64,000 bases of DNA from Serratia sarumanii. Lineage in GTDB: Bacteria > Pseudomonadota > Gammaproteobacteria > Enterobacterales > Enterobacteriaceae. A program made the position numbers and the translations under genes. The notes beneath the pieces are model-generated. The model saw only the letters and a list, made by a program, of their open reading frames with translations, was not told the origin of the DNA and did not search any database. Location of the stretch: NCBI RefSeq assembly GCF_029962605.1, contig NZ_CP124750.1, positions 496,001 to 560,000 on the forward strand. The letters run 5' to 3'. Position 1 is the first letter of the stretch. Every line of letters begins with the position of its first letter. Positions 1 through 8,473 of this stretch are shown piece by piece.

Positions 1-1291
1 CGTCCTTGATGCCCATCATGCGGTTGACCACCCAGAACATGCTGTCGTTGAAGTAGCTGAAGAACAGCGCGCCCAGGGTGGCCGCCTGCGCCGCCGCCAG
101 CATATTGACGCCGGGCAGCAGGCTGACGATCGGTGCCGAGATAGAGGCGGCGGTGATCATCGCCACCGTGCCGGAGCCCTGTATCACCCGCACCAGCGTG
201 GCGATGACGAACGGGATCAGCACCGGCGAGATCGGCAGCCCGGCGACCTGTTCCGCCAGCTGCGTGCCGGCGCCGCTCTCGCGCAGCACCGCCCCCAACG
301 CGCCGCCTGCGCCGGTAACCAGCAGGATGATGCCGGCGGTCTGCAGGCCTTCTTCCAGCCGCTCCAGCGTGTCGTGCTTGTTGGCGTGCGGCATCAGGGT
401 GTACACCGCCAGCAGCACGCTGATCGCCAGCGCGATCATCGGCGAGCCGAGAAACGCGAAGCTTTGGCCCCACAGGCTCTCCGCCAGCCAGCCCATGCCC
501 TCGCGCTTGGCCAGCATATTGTTGACCGCGTTGACGAAGATCAGCCCGATCGGCGTCAGGATCGGTAGCAGCGACAACATCAGGCTCGGCAGCGTCTTAC
601 CCTCTTTCTCCGCCAGATACTGCTGATGCGCGGCGCGCAGATCCTGCGGCGCTTCCTCTTCCTGCGGCATAAAGTCCGGGTAGCGCGCGCCCAGCCAGCG
701 CGCATACAGTACGATGCCGATCACGCAGGGAATGGCCAGCACCAGCCCGGCCAGCATCATGGCACCGATATCCACGCCGAAGATGCCCGCCACGCCCAGC
801 GGCCCCGGCGTCGGCGGCACCGCGTGGTGGGTGAGGATTAGCCCGCCGGCCAGCGCGACGCCGAGCGTCAGCAGGTTGCGCTTGCCCTTTTTCGCCAGCG
901 CCTTGACCAGCGGATAAAGGATGACGAACGCCGAATCGACGAAGATCGGGATGCTGACGATATAGCCGGTGATGGCCAGCGCCCACTCCTCGCGCCTTTT
1001 GCCCAGCCATTTGATAAAGCTGTAGGCGATTTGCTCGGCGGCGCCGGAGACCTCCAGCACCCGGCCCATCATCACCCCCAGCCCGATGACGATACCGATG
1101 CTGCCGAGCGTAGAGCCGAAGCCCTTGGTGATGGCGTCGACGGTTTGCGTGGCGCCCATGCCGCCGGTAATGCCGGCGATGGAGGCGGCGATCAGCATGG
1201 CGATCAACGCATGCACGCGGGTGCGCAGCACCAGGAAAATCAGCGCAAATACCGCCACCGCCAGCCCGATGATTGGGGTATACATCGCCAT
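1..1291 (-). CDS. GntP-family permease (3' end cut by window edge)
   Basis: About 430 codons are present and the frame is still open at base 1. The family is usually 440-460 residues, so only a short C-terminal tail is missing. The protein starts MAMYTPIIGLAV and is hydrophobic throughout, with the GntP-type segments THHAVPPTPGP and GSGTVAMITAA. The ATG at 1291 lies 2 nt after the stop of the upstream dehydrogenase gene, so the two are almost certainly co-transcribed and translationally coupled. GntP permeases import sugar acids by proton symport across the inner membrane. Next to a DenD-type enzyme the likely substrate is a C4 acid such as D-erythronate (inference). Kinase and decarboxylase genes expected for this pathway would lie beyond the left edge. 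Confidence 0.9.
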   Translation of the reverse strand, partial: MAMYTPIIGLAVAVFALIFLVLRTRVHALIAMLIAASIAGITGGMGATQTVDAITKGFGSTLGSIGIVIGLGVMMGRVLEVSGAAEQIAYSFIKWLGKRREEWALAITGYIVSIPIFVDSAFVILYPLVKALAKKGKRNLLTLGVALAGGLILTHHAVPPTPGPLGVAGIFGVDIGAMMLAGLVLAIPCVIGIVLYARWLGARYPDFMPQEEEAPQDLRAAHQQYLAEKEGKTLPSLMLSLLPILTPIGLIFVNAVNNMLAKREGMGWLAESLWGQSFAFLGSPMIALAISVLLAVYTLMPHANKHDTLERLEEGLQTAGIILLVTGAGGALGAVLRESGAGTQLAEQVAGLPISPVLIPFVIATLVRVIQGSGTVAMITAASISAPIVSLLPGVNMLAAAQAATLGALFFSYFNDSMFWVVNRMMGIKD

Positions 1292-1293
1292 GA

Positions 1294-2259
1294 TCAGCCC
1301 CCGCCTTGCGGCATGTCGTCGCGGATAAAGGCGCGGATAGCCTGCTCGAAGCTTTCATCGGCGATAAAGCCCAACTGCTGCGCCCGCCGGGTGTCGAACT
1401 CGCCCGGCCAACCGGCGACGATGCGGTTGATGGCGGCGTCCGGCTCGAATCGCACCCGTGCGGCGACGGCGTCACCGGCCACCGCGCGCAGCGCTTCGAG
1501 CATCTCCCGCACGCGCACGCTGATGCCGGGCAGGTTGAGCGTGCGCAGCGCGCCGAACGCCGAAGAGGGCAGCGTGGCGGCGTGGATGAAGTTGCTCACC
1601 ACCGCGGCCGGGCTGGAGAGCCACAGCGCCAGCTCGGCGTCTACCGGGCACACCGCCTGCTCGCCGTGCAGCGGCTCGCGGATGATGCCGCTGGCGAACG
1701 ACGAGGCCGCCTTGTTCGGCTTGCCCGGGCGCACGCTGATGGTGGGCAGGCGCAGCACGCGGCCATCGACGAAGCCTTTGCGCGCATAGTCGTTGATCAG
1801 CAGCTCGCACATCGCCTTCTGCGCGCCGTAGGAGGATTGCGGGGTGACCGCGCAGCGATCGTCGATCACCGGCGGCAGCTCGCCGCCGAACACCGCCAGC
1901 GAACTGGTGAAGATAAATTTCATGCCCGGCGCCCGGTGGCGCGCCGCTTCCAGCAGTTGGCGGGTGGCGTCGAAATTGACCTGCATGCCGAGATCGAAAT
2001 CGCTCTCCGCATGGCTGCTGACGATGGCCGCCAGGTGGAACAGCACGCCGCAGTCGGCGTCGATCAGCCGCTCCGCCGCGCCGGGCTGCGCCAGATCGAG
2101 CGCCAGACACTGCAGGCGCGCATCCGGCAGCGGGGCGGGCGGCGGCGTGATGTCCGCCAGGATCAGCGTGTCGAAGGCCAGCGGGCAACGGCCGTGCAGC
2201 AGCGCTTTCGCCAGCCGCTGGCCGAGAAAACCGGCGCCGCCGGTGATGACGATGTTCAT
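1294..2259 (-). CDS. denD: NAD-dependent epimerase/dehydratase family, DenD-like D-erythronate dehydrogenase
   Basis: This is a 321-residue extended SDR protein. The N-terminal Rossmann motif TGGAGFLG is at residues 6-13, and the YxxxK catalytic pair is in SSYGAQK at about residues 142-148. Length and sequence fit DenD, which oxidises D-erythronate to 2-oxo-D-erythronate before kinase (OtnK) and decarboxylase (OtnC) steps; that pathway is established for the family. A GntP permease gene follows 2 nt downstream and a DeoR regulator gene lies 30 nt upstream on the same strand, the usual arrangement for a tetronate operon. A different sugar-acid substrate cannot be excluded. Confidence 0.8.
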   Translation of the reverse strand: MNIVITGGAGFLGQRLAKALLHGRCPLAFDTLILADITPPPAPLPDARLQCLALDLAQPGAAERLIDADCGVLFHLAAIVSSHAESDFDLGMQVNFDATRQLLEAARHRAPGMKFIFTSSLAVFGGELPPVIDDRCAVTPQSSYGAQKAMCELLINDYARKGFVDGRVLRLPTISVRPGKPNKAASSFASGIIREPLHGEQAVCPVDAELALWLSSPAAVVSNFIHAATLPSSAFGALRTLNLPGISVRVREMLEALRAVAGDAVAARVRFEPDAAINRIVAGWPGEFDTRRAQQLGFIADESFEQAIRAFIRDDMPQGGG

Positions 2260-2289
2260 ATGGTGCTCCTTTCCCTAGCGTTGTTGTTA

Positions 2290-3057
2290 TCAGAGTTGGA
2301 CGTTGTGCAGTTGCAGACCGCGCTCGCGCAGCAGCTGCTGCGCCTCCGGCGGCAGCGCGGCGTCGCAGATGATGTCGCTCAGCGCCTCCAGCGGGCAGAC
2401 GCGGAACATGCCGTATTTGCCGTACTTGCTGCTGTCGGAGACCAGCACCCGGCGGCGGGCGACCTCCAGCAGCGCCTGCTTGACCAGCACCTTCTCCTCG
2501 TGCGGCGTGGAGAGGCCGTGTTCCAGATCCCACGAGCTGGTGCTGATGAAGGCCACGTCGATATTCAGGCTGCGCAACAGCATGGCGGCGCTGTTGCCGA
2601 CGCAGGAGTAGTTGCGCTGATCCACTTGGCCGCCGGTGTGGAACAGGCTGAGCTGCGGGCGATTCATCAGGTGCTGGATGATGGAGAAATCGTTGGTGAC
2701 GATCGTTAGATTGAAGCGCTCCGCCAGACTGCGGGCGATCTCGAAGGTGGTGGTGCCGGCGTCTAGATAGACCACCTGGCCGTCTTCCACCAAGCCGGCG
2801 GCGTATTTGCCGATCTCGCGCTTGTGGCGATGGTGCAGCTGCGCCTTCTCGCAATAGGCCAGCTCCTGGCGCAGCGCCTCGCTCAGGCGCACGCCGCCGC
2901 TGACGCTGACCACCTTGCCTTGCTCTTCCAGCACGCGGATATCGCGCCGCACCGTCATGTGGGAGACGCTCATCAGCTCCGACAGCGCGCTGATGCTCGC
3001 CAGCTGATATTCATGCACATAGCGATAGATGTAATCGCGGCGTTCAGACGGGATCAT
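2290..3057 (-). CDS. DeoR/GlpR-family transcriptional regulator
   Basis: The 255-residue protein has an N-terminal DeoR winged helix (about residues 5-57, with LMSVSHMTVRRDIRVLEEQGK). A sugar-phosphate-sensing DeoR C-terminal domain follows, including the DAGTTTFEIA segment near residue 100. It resembles YgbI-type regulators, which sit beside tetronate catabolic genes. It is the first gene of the minus-strand operon that continues into the DenD-like dehydrogenase and the GntP permease, so it probably represses that operon and responds to a phosphorylated intermediate (inference). The upstream stretch 3058-3449 is non-coding, AT-rich around 3100-3260, and must hold its promoter; I could not fix an operator there. 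Confidence 0.88.
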   Translation of the reverse strand: MIPSERRDYIYRYVHEYQLASISALSELMSVSHMTVRRDIRVLEEQGKVVSVSGGVRLSEALRQELAYCEKAQLHHRHKREIGKYAAGLVEDGQVVYLDAGTTTFEIARSLAERFNLTIVTNDFSIIQHLMNRPQLSLFHTGGQVDQRNYSCVGNSAAMLLRSLNIDVAFISTSSWDLEHGLSTPHEEKVLVKQALLEVARRRVLVSDSSKYGKYGMFRVCPLEALSDIICDAALPPEAQQLLRERGLQLHNVQL

Positions 3058-3393
3058 GTTCGCTCCTGTGGCCCCGGCGGCGGCAGGGGCGCCGCGAAGC
3101 TGTTATTTTTTGTTATGGAGGAACATCTTCAACCATCGCGATTAACAAGTAAGCGACAGTTATCACAAATGCCGGCGTGGGGGACGGGGCGTTTTTGTTA
3201 TTTAACTTTATGATTAATTGTTTGTTATTGGATTTTCTCGGCGTTTTGTCGTGCAACACCATGTTGTGATAATTAATGTGACGCGCCACAAGGTTTGTGA
3301 AGCGGTCGGGGCGGGAAAGCGGCGAGGAAGGGCAGGCAAACGTGCGCTGCGGCGCTTTTTTCGACACTTAACTCATTGAACAACGGATAAGTG

Positions 3394-3421
3394 TTGCGTG
3401 ACGATCGCGGGAAGGTATAAT
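3394..3421 (+). promoter_or_regulatory. sigma70 promoter of leuX
   Basis: A perfect -10 TATAAT (3416-3421) is separated by 16 bp from TTGCGT (3394-3399). The -10 is followed by a GC-rich discriminator (GCACCCG), typical of stable-RNA promoters under stringent control. The tRNA begins 28 bp downstream of the -10. Confidence 0.75.
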
Positions 3422-3449
3422 GCACCCGTTTTCCGCATACTACTTCAGT

Positions 3450-3534
3450 GCCGAAGTGGCGAAATCGGTAGACGCAGTTGATTCAAAATCAACCGTAGAG
3501 ATACGTGCCGGTTCGAGTCCGGCCTTCGGCACCA
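3450..3534 (+). tRNA. leuX: tRNA-Leu (anticodon CAA)
   Basis: This 85-nt class II tRNA has encoded CCA. The acceptor stem is GCCGAAG/CTTCGGC, the T loop is GGTTCGAGTCC, and there is a long variable arm. The anticodon arm is GTTGA-TTCAAAA-TCAAC with CAA at 3484-3486. It closely resembles E. coli leuX, a well-known integration hotspot for genomic islands. The accessory block that follows immediately downstream is consistent with that role here. Confidence 0.97.
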
Positions 3535-3557
3535 TTAAGTACCGCGCGAACAAGAAG

Positions 3558-3578
3558 CCACCGAAAGGTGGTTTTTTT
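3558..3578 (+). terminator. Rho-independent terminator of leuX
   Basis: The stem CCACC-GAAA-GGTGG (3558-3571) is followed by seven T residues (3572-3578). The flanking AAG/TTT can extend the stem. Confidence 0.9.
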
Positions 3579-3700
3579 GTGCTTGGAATCTGCCTGCCGC
3601 AATTACCTACCCACTTTACTCTGTATTGACGTATTTCCCATTTCAGTAAAAACCGGATCTTCCTGATGTTTTATGACATCTATCTATTTGATATTAAATA

Positions 3701-3898
3701 TTAAAATTGCATTTTATTGGGATCTGCTGGATCAAGGCATTCCAGGATGGAGGTATGGATCGCGCGGGTATTAACGCGATCTGCGCTGATGAGCACCAGA
3801 GAAGACCGTCGATGCTCGGAGTAAACTTTGCCAGGGCTATCGCATACGGTGTAAACGTCCGCACTCCGTTCCACAGCTAGTTTGCTCTTCAAATTCAC
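3701..3898 (-). CDS. small hypothetical ORF divergent from hipBA (doubtful)
   Basis: This is a 65-codon open frame with a GTG start at 3898, no good Shine-Dalgarno sequence, and no family I recognise. It is soluble in character with no signal or TM segment. Its start overlaps the first HipB-type operator (3897-3912), so if real it would be divergently transcribed under the same operator array. It is the only frame of this size between leuX and hipB. It may be a spurious frame or the remnant of an older island gene. Confidence 0.25.
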   Translation of the reverse strand: MNLKSKLAVERSADVYTVCDSPGKVYSEHRRSSLVLISADRVNTRAIHTSILECLDPADPNKMQF

Positions 3899-3995
3899 AG
3901 CTTATTATCTGTATTGATAATAAAACACCCTATAAGCTGTATTTTGCATTTACACCCTGTAAGGTGTAACGTGGGCAAAACAGCCTATAATCTGT
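3897..3995. promoter_or_regulatory. four-site operator array upstream of hipBA
   Basis: Four 16-bp sites share the form ACA(C/G)-N8-(C/G)TGT and occur at 3897-3912, 3925-3940, 3952-3967 and 3980-3995. Start-to-start spacing is 28, 27 and 28 bp. In three of the four the central eight bases are close to CCTATAAG. The third site is a perfect ACAC/GTGT palindrome. The array ends 30 bp before the hipB ATG. E. coli HipB also binds four operators of half-site-N8-half-site form in the hipBA promoter, so autorepression by this HipB is the natural reading, although the half-sites differ from the E. coli ones. Confidence 0.8.
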
Positions 3996-4025
3996 ACACA
4001 GTGATAAGCCAGCGAGCCGCTATCT

Positions 4026-4322
4026 ATGAATACCGTCTATCCGTTAAAAACACTGAGCCAGTTACGCCCCTTGCTGGTGGGGTTTCGTAAAGCAAAAGGT
4101 CTGACGCAAAAAGACGTTTCGGAGAGGTTGGGCGTCACTCAGCAGACCTATGCGCGCCTGGAGTCAAACCCTGCATCAGCCAGTCTGGATCGCCTTTTTA
4201 GGGTGTTCAATGTGCTGGGGATTGAAATGGTGCTTTCCTCAGAGCTTGCCTCTCCGGGATGTGAAACGGAAGGAACCTCTACAACTCATATAGACTCGCC
4301 TGCAAGACGGGAACAGTGGTGA
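4026..4322 (+). CDS. hipB: HipB-like antitoxin and autorepressor
   Basis: The 98-residue protein has an XRE-type helix-turn-helix at about residues 14-68 (FRKAKGLTQKDVSERLG). It ends in a flexible polar tail that finishes in W, as E. coli HipB does. HipB neutralises HipA and represses the operon. The hipA homologue starts 4 nt after the stop, and the operator array lies directly upstream. No separate Shine-Dalgarno sequence is obvious before the ATG, which follows GCCGCTATCT. Confidence 0.9.
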   Translation: MNTVYPLKTLSQLRPLLVGFRKAKGLTQKDVSERLGVTQQTYARLESNPASASLDRLFRVFNVLGIEMVLSSELASPGCETEGTSTTHIDSPARREQW

Positions 4323-4326
4323 CGAG

Positions 4327-5649
4327 ATGCGTCGTTCGCAACAACGGTTAGCTATCTGGATGAACGGTATTCCGGTGGGATATTGGGAAAAGCGTAGAAG
4401 TGAAGATCGGCTGGAGTATCTGCCTGAGTGGATTGCAGATAGTCAGGGGAGGCCTTTGTCGCTTTCTTTGCCTTTCACGCCGGGGAATCAGCCTTATCGC
4501 GGTAGCGTGGTGCGCGATTATTTCGATAACCTGCTGCCAGATAGCGAGGGGATCCGCCGACGTTTGGCTATACGCTATCATGCCGAAAGTCTGGACCCTT
4601 TCGACTTATTGGCCGAACTGGGCCGCGACTGTGTTGGTGCCATACAGCTTCTCGATATCGGTGAGCAACCTGCGGATATATTTTCCATCAGGCAACGCCC
4701 GCTGGCAGAGGAGCAAATCGCCGAAATGCTCCGCAATACTGCCACGACGTTACCGGGGCGACAGGGTCAGGATGACGATCTGCGTTTATCCATCGCCGGC
4801 GCTCAGGAAAAAACGGCGCTGCTGTGGCATGACAACCAGTGGTGTTTACCTGAAGGAAATACGCCGACCACGCATATTTTCAAATTAGCGCTAGGCATGG
4901 TAGGAAACATGCGGGCTGATATGCGCACTTCCATCGAGAATGAATGGCTCTGCTCCCTGATTGTTGAACACTATGGTGTGCCGGTAGCAAGTACCCATAT
5001 TGCGCAGTTTGAAGATCAAAAGGCACTGATCGTTGAGCGTTTTGACAGAAAACTATCAAGCGATAAACAGTGGTGGATCCGTCTGCCGCAAGAGGATATG
5101 TGTCAGGCTCTGGGCGTTTCGCCGCTGAGGAAGTATCAATCAGATGGTGGCCCCGGTATTACCGATATTATGGAAATTCTGAGTCGCTCGGAACAGGCTG
5201 AAACAGATCGCAGGCATTTCTTTAAAGCGCAGATTATTTTTTGGCTGCTGGCCGCGACAGATGGCCACGCAAAGAATTTCAGTCTTGCGCATTTACCGCA
5301 AAACCGTTACCACCTGACGCCACTGTACGATGTGCTATCGGCCTGGCCGCTGATTGGCCCGGGCAATAACCAGATAGCCTGGCAGAAGTGCAAGCTGGCG
5401 ATGGCCGTTCGCGGGAACAGTAACCATTACCTGCTTAGCCAGATCCGACGCCGCCACTGGATAAAACACGGTGAAATAACCGGGTTAGGCCAACAGGAGG
5501 TTGAATCCATTATTGAAGAGCTGCTGGCGACAACCCCGGGAGTGATTGATCGTGTCATTGGACTGCTACCTAATTCGTTCCCAGCCGAATTAGCGGAATG
5601 CATTTTTGATGGTATCAGGCAGCAGTGCGCACGGTTGGTAGGGGGATGA
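4327..5649 (+). CDS. hipA: HipA-like serine/threonine kinase toxin
   Basis: The 440-residue length matches the family. Couple_hipA occupies roughly residues 1-110 and the HipA kinase fold the rest. S155 in SIAGAQEK corresponds to the autophosphorylated serine of E. coli HipA (S150). D312 in ATDGHAKNF is the catalytic aspartate, followed by the metal-binding DVLSAWP segment. Known HipA kinases phosphorylate glutamyl-tRNA synthetase and induce dormancy; the target here is unproven. The catalytic residues are intact, so it should be an active toxin. It is coupled to hipB and forms the leuX-proximal end of the defense island. Confidence 0.9.
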   Translation: MRRSQQRLAIWMNGIPVGYWEKRRSEDRLEYLPEWIADSQGRPLSLSLPFTPGNQPYRGSVVRDYFDNLLPDSEGIRRRLAIRYHAESLDPFDLLAELGRDCVGAIQLLDIGEQPADIFSIRQRPLAEEQIAEMLRNTATTLPGRQGQDDDLRLSIAGAQEKTALLWHDNQWCLPEGNTPTTHIFKLALGMVGNMRADMRTSIENEWLCSLIVEHYGVPVASTHIAQFEDQKALIVERFDRKLSSDKQWWIRLPQEDMCQALGVSPLRKYQSDGGPGITDIMEILSRSEQAETDRRHFFKAQIIFWLLAATDGHAKNFSLAHLPQNRYHLTPLYDVLSAWPLIGPGNNQIAWQKCKLAMAVRGNSNHYLLSQIRRRHWIKHGEITGLGQQEVESIIEELLATTPGVIDRVIGLLPNSFPAELAECIFDGIRQQCARLVGG

Positions 5650-5859
5650 TGGTAGGAACTGATCACCTATGACGATCAGGTTGCTCAAAATATCACCCTT
5701 TGCCGTGGGTTTTTATTAATAGACAATAGTTTCAGTTCCCACAATGTACGGTTTAAAAAGTAAATAACGTTTACTGCTATAGGTCGTATTCAGCACGTTG
5801 TAGTGTCGCGCAGTAACATCGCATTGAAGCAGATAATTTTTCATAAGGAAAAACCGTTT

Positions 5860-6405
5860 ATGCGCTATTTTTTGACAAGATACAGGGATTCGATCCTCGC
5901 TTTTACAGGCATAGTCATTGCTAGTATCTCACTTGGGTTTGCTATCTGGCAGGGAAAAGAGCAAATCAAGCACAACCATATTTCTGTAGAGCCGAGGATA
6001 AATGCTTATTTTTCCAATGATAGCCGTAAAAAACAGTGGGGAATTTATGTTACCAACAACGGTATGGGCACAGCCTTTGTTAAAGGAATTGCGGTGATAG
6101 TAAATGGTAAGCCCGTCGATGCCGTTGACAACAATATCTTCTTCGGCGCTGTTCTGGCGTTAGGACTTCGCGCAGAATGTTTTGCAATTGGTGGTCCGCG
6201 TCTTAATGATTCTTTCAAGGTAGGAGAGGAAATATTTCTGGTAGAGGCAAGAGATTCAGATAAAAGCTGTGCGGGTGACCTGTTGAACTTGAAATGGGCT
6301 TCACAACAACCACTGCAGCTGGACTTTGTGCTGGATACGGAGTCCATCTATGGCGATCATTTTCGCTATACCTATTCACAGAATCGTCAGGTAAGACTGG
6401 ATTAA
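5860..6405 (+). CDS. unknown membrane-anchored protein in defense island
   Basis: The gene encodes 181 residues if started at the ATG at 5860, which has AAGGA about 10 nt upstream. The frame stays open further upstream but without a comparable ribosome site. There is one N-terminal TM helix (about residues 11-29, LAFTGIVIASISLGFAIWQG). The remainder is a soluble domain rich in beta-strand character containing EPRINAYF and NNGMGTAFVKGIAV segments. I do not recognise the domain. It sits between hipA (210 nt upstream) and the convergent Zorya genes, with AT-rich codon use like its neighbours. The 257 nt after it (6406-6662) show no feature I can support. Confidence 0.7.
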   Translation: MRYFLTRYRDSILAFTGIVIASISLGFAIWQGKEQIKHNHISVEPRINAYFSNDSRKKQWGIYVTNNGMGTAFVKGIAVIVNGKPVDAVDNNIFFGAVLALGLRAECFAIGGPRLNDSFKVGEEIFLVEARDSDKSCAGDLLNLKWASQQPLQLDFVLDTESIYGDHFRYTYSQNRQVRLD

Positions 6406-6662
6406 CGTCTAGAAACATACAATGTGAGACCACTGGCGCTGGTCCAGGCTCTAATCAAGATGCAAAAAGTGTTTCCGGTGAACCACTCAGTAGGAAAAAC
6501 TATTTATCAGGTGATAGTGTTCAGTTTATTATTGGGGTGGTGTTCTCCTGAGTGAATGCTATTAATGCGGCAGTTATTATGCAGAGTTATTTATAGACTC
6601 CACATAATAATTTAAGATCTCATGATTGATATTTACTAGGCATCAATAATGACTTGAGTGAC

Positions 6663-7754
6663 TCAGAAAACAACTCCGGACTGTATGCTTTTTACGAGCT
6701 CACCTACGGTGAATATTTTCCAACCCTCGACTTTTACTTCCGTGAGATTAATTGCGATTTTAAATTTTGGCCAAGCCGCTTCTACGGTTGTAATAGTCTT
6801 ATGTGTGGAGTTTTGTAAATCAAATCTTAGCACCGGAAGTGGGTATCCTTTATGCTGCATAATATTAATATCACCGTGAATAGATGCATCGGTGAGATCA
6901 TAAATATCTTTCCAGGAGTCAACCTTTAATAACCCTTGTTGAGATCGCAAGTGTTGAATAGTTTCCATGTCAGCCTGGCTTATAAACATACCTTCATGGA
7001 AAGGTTGTTTACGATGACAATCTTTGCAAACAACATGGAGGTTTTCTGCTGAGTTGTCGTATTTAACCCCATTTTTATGATGAACGTCGCAGAGATGGCG
7101 TGAGGAAGTTAAATTAACACCGCAATCATTACATTTATAATTTGCATGTTCGCGAATGGAGCGGGAAATATCTTTCCAATTGTCTACATAGCCACTGTTT
7201 GCTTTGTCATAAATACCTTTTGGCATATGGCGAAAGCAAGTGCTATAGTGAGAGAAGAAATCATCCAAGGTGAATTGAGTAAATATTTTTTGTCTGGTAC
7301 GATAATCAATACTTCCTTTATAATTTAATCTTTCTAAACAAAACTTACAGACTTTTAGGTCTGCATCCTGATAGCGTCCAGCACCATCATCTATTTCAAA
7401 AAAACCATCAACGCGGTTTGTCGCATGATAACGCTCAAAACGGTTTTTCTGGCGCATCTCATCCAATTTTCTACACCAGGCAATATGAAATCGCTTCCCA
7501 TTCTCACCATCTTCAATAGCTGCATCATAGCGTCCGGTATGATCCCTGATATATAGAAGGACTTGGCGTCCTTGATAGGAAATTAAACCACTGCCAGGAT
7601 CTAGGTCGTCAATACTGACTTCTTTACCTGCGGATAATTCAATATCAATAGGGTCGAAGACGACAGGTGCTTCAGCAAGAGAAAATTCAGCGCCGGAAGG
7701 AAGCATTTTTTTTCCCAACGCAATCAATTCAGAAAAATCAACAGTTAGCTTCAT
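6663..7754 (-). CDS. zorE: ZorE, HNH endonuclease of type II Zorya
   Basis: In this 363-residue protein the second half (about residues 205-255) is an HNH motif: CNDCG zinc pair, DVHHKNG, then NLHVVCKDCHRKQ with the second zinc pair. The N-terminal region is poorly conserved with no motif I recognise. Type II Zorya is defined by zorA, zorB and zorE, and ZorE is the nuclease effector that damages phage DNA once the ZorAB membrane motor is triggered (established for the family). The gene is last in the zorA-zorB-zorE operon, starting 5 nt after zorB. It is AT-rich like the rest of the system, unlike the GC-rich host genes. Confidence 0.88.
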   Translation of the reverse strand: MKLTVDFSELIALGKKMLPSGAEFSLAEAPVVFDPIDIELSAGKEVSIDDLDPGSGLISYQGRQVLLYIRDHTGRYDAAIEDGENGKRFHIAWCRKLDEMRQKNRFERYHATNRVDGFFEIDDGAGRYQDADLKVCKFCLERLNYKGSIDYRTRQKIFTQFTLDDFFSHYSTCFRHMPKGIYDKANSGYVDNWKDISRSIREHANYKCNDCGVNLTSSRHLCDVHHKNGVKYDNSAENLHVVCKDCHRKQPFHEGMFISQADMETIQHLRSQQGLLKVDSWKDIYDLTDASIHGDINIMQHKGYPLPVLRFDLQNSTHKTITTVEAAWPKFKIAINLTEVKVEGWKIFTVGELVKSIQSGVVF

Positions 7755-7759
7755 TTTAA

Positions 7760-8467
7760 CTATTCCTGAATTATGCGACGAATTTGCAACTCGGCATTTG
7801 TAATTACTTTAAACGTTACTCGACGTGAGCGGTTTTGGTCTTCTTTGCCCATTGCATTAAGAATTGGATGTGAAGACGAATATCCCACTGCAGAAAACTT
7901 ACTTTTCACCCACTTTTGGTGTGCAGAAGACTCTTTCAAACTGTGTACGTATTGCAATACAGCTCGGGTTCGTCCTTGAGACAATTCCATATTATTAAAG
8001 TAGGCTTCATCTTGATTAGCCGCCCCTGTCCAATCTGTACTGGTATGTCCCTCAATTCTAACCTCAGTGATATGTTCTTTATACTGATCTAGTACCTTCA
8101 AGTATCGTGGGAAGAAATTGTTAAGAATCTCTTTAAACTTTGGTTTCAATTCCGAACTACCCAAACCAAAAAGAACATCCGGTGATTTAAATCTTACTTC
8201 GAGAGTTTGTTTATCTATTTCTGCATCCCAATCGGGCAAATCCTTTGAGAACTCAACATTTAATGCATTATAAAGTTGTTGCTGGGCCTGTTCATAGGCG
8301 ACTGCCACTTCCTTTATTTTTTCTTTTTCAATACGGACATAATGCATATAAGCGATGGATATAAACATAAATACCATCATCAGTCCTGCCATTAGATCTG
8401 ACATTGAAACCCAGTGTTCATTATCCTGATTCTGGCTGGATTTTTGCTTACCAATTATTTTATCCAT
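7760..8467 (-). CDS. zorB: ZorB, MotB/OmpA-like peptidoglycan-binding stator subunit
   Basis: The 235-residue protein begins with a cytoplasmic stub, then a MotB-type plug/TM helix (about 22-45, MSDLMAGLMMVFMFISIAYM). D24 sits just at the membrane entry, as in the proton-carrying MotB aspartate. The C-terminal OmpA-like domain (about 85-230) has IEGHTSTD near residue 135 and ELSQGRT, for peptidoglycan anchoring. With ZorA it forms the proton-driven inner-membrane complex of Zorya anti-phage defense. The gene starts 6 nt after zorA and ends 5 nt before zorE, so the three are one transcript. Confidence 0.93.
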   Translation of the reverse strand: MDKIIGKQKSSQNQDNEHWVSMSDLMAGLMMVFMFISIAYMHYVRIEKEKIKEVAVAYEQAQQQLYNALNVEFSKDLPDWDAEIDKQTLEVRFKSPDVLFGLGSSELKPKFKEILNNFFPRYLKVLDQYKEHITEVRIEGHTSTDWTGAANQDEAYFNNMELSQGRTRAVLQYVHSLKESSAHQKWVKSKFSAVGYSSSHPILNAMGKEDQNRSRRVTFKVITNAELQIRRIIQE

Positions 8468-8473
8468 TAATTA

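Noticed and set aside
6294..6551. 85-codon frame overlapping the end of the one-TM gene
   Set aside because: It has no ribosome site, overlaps the supported gene for over 100 nt in another frame and has no recognisable domain.
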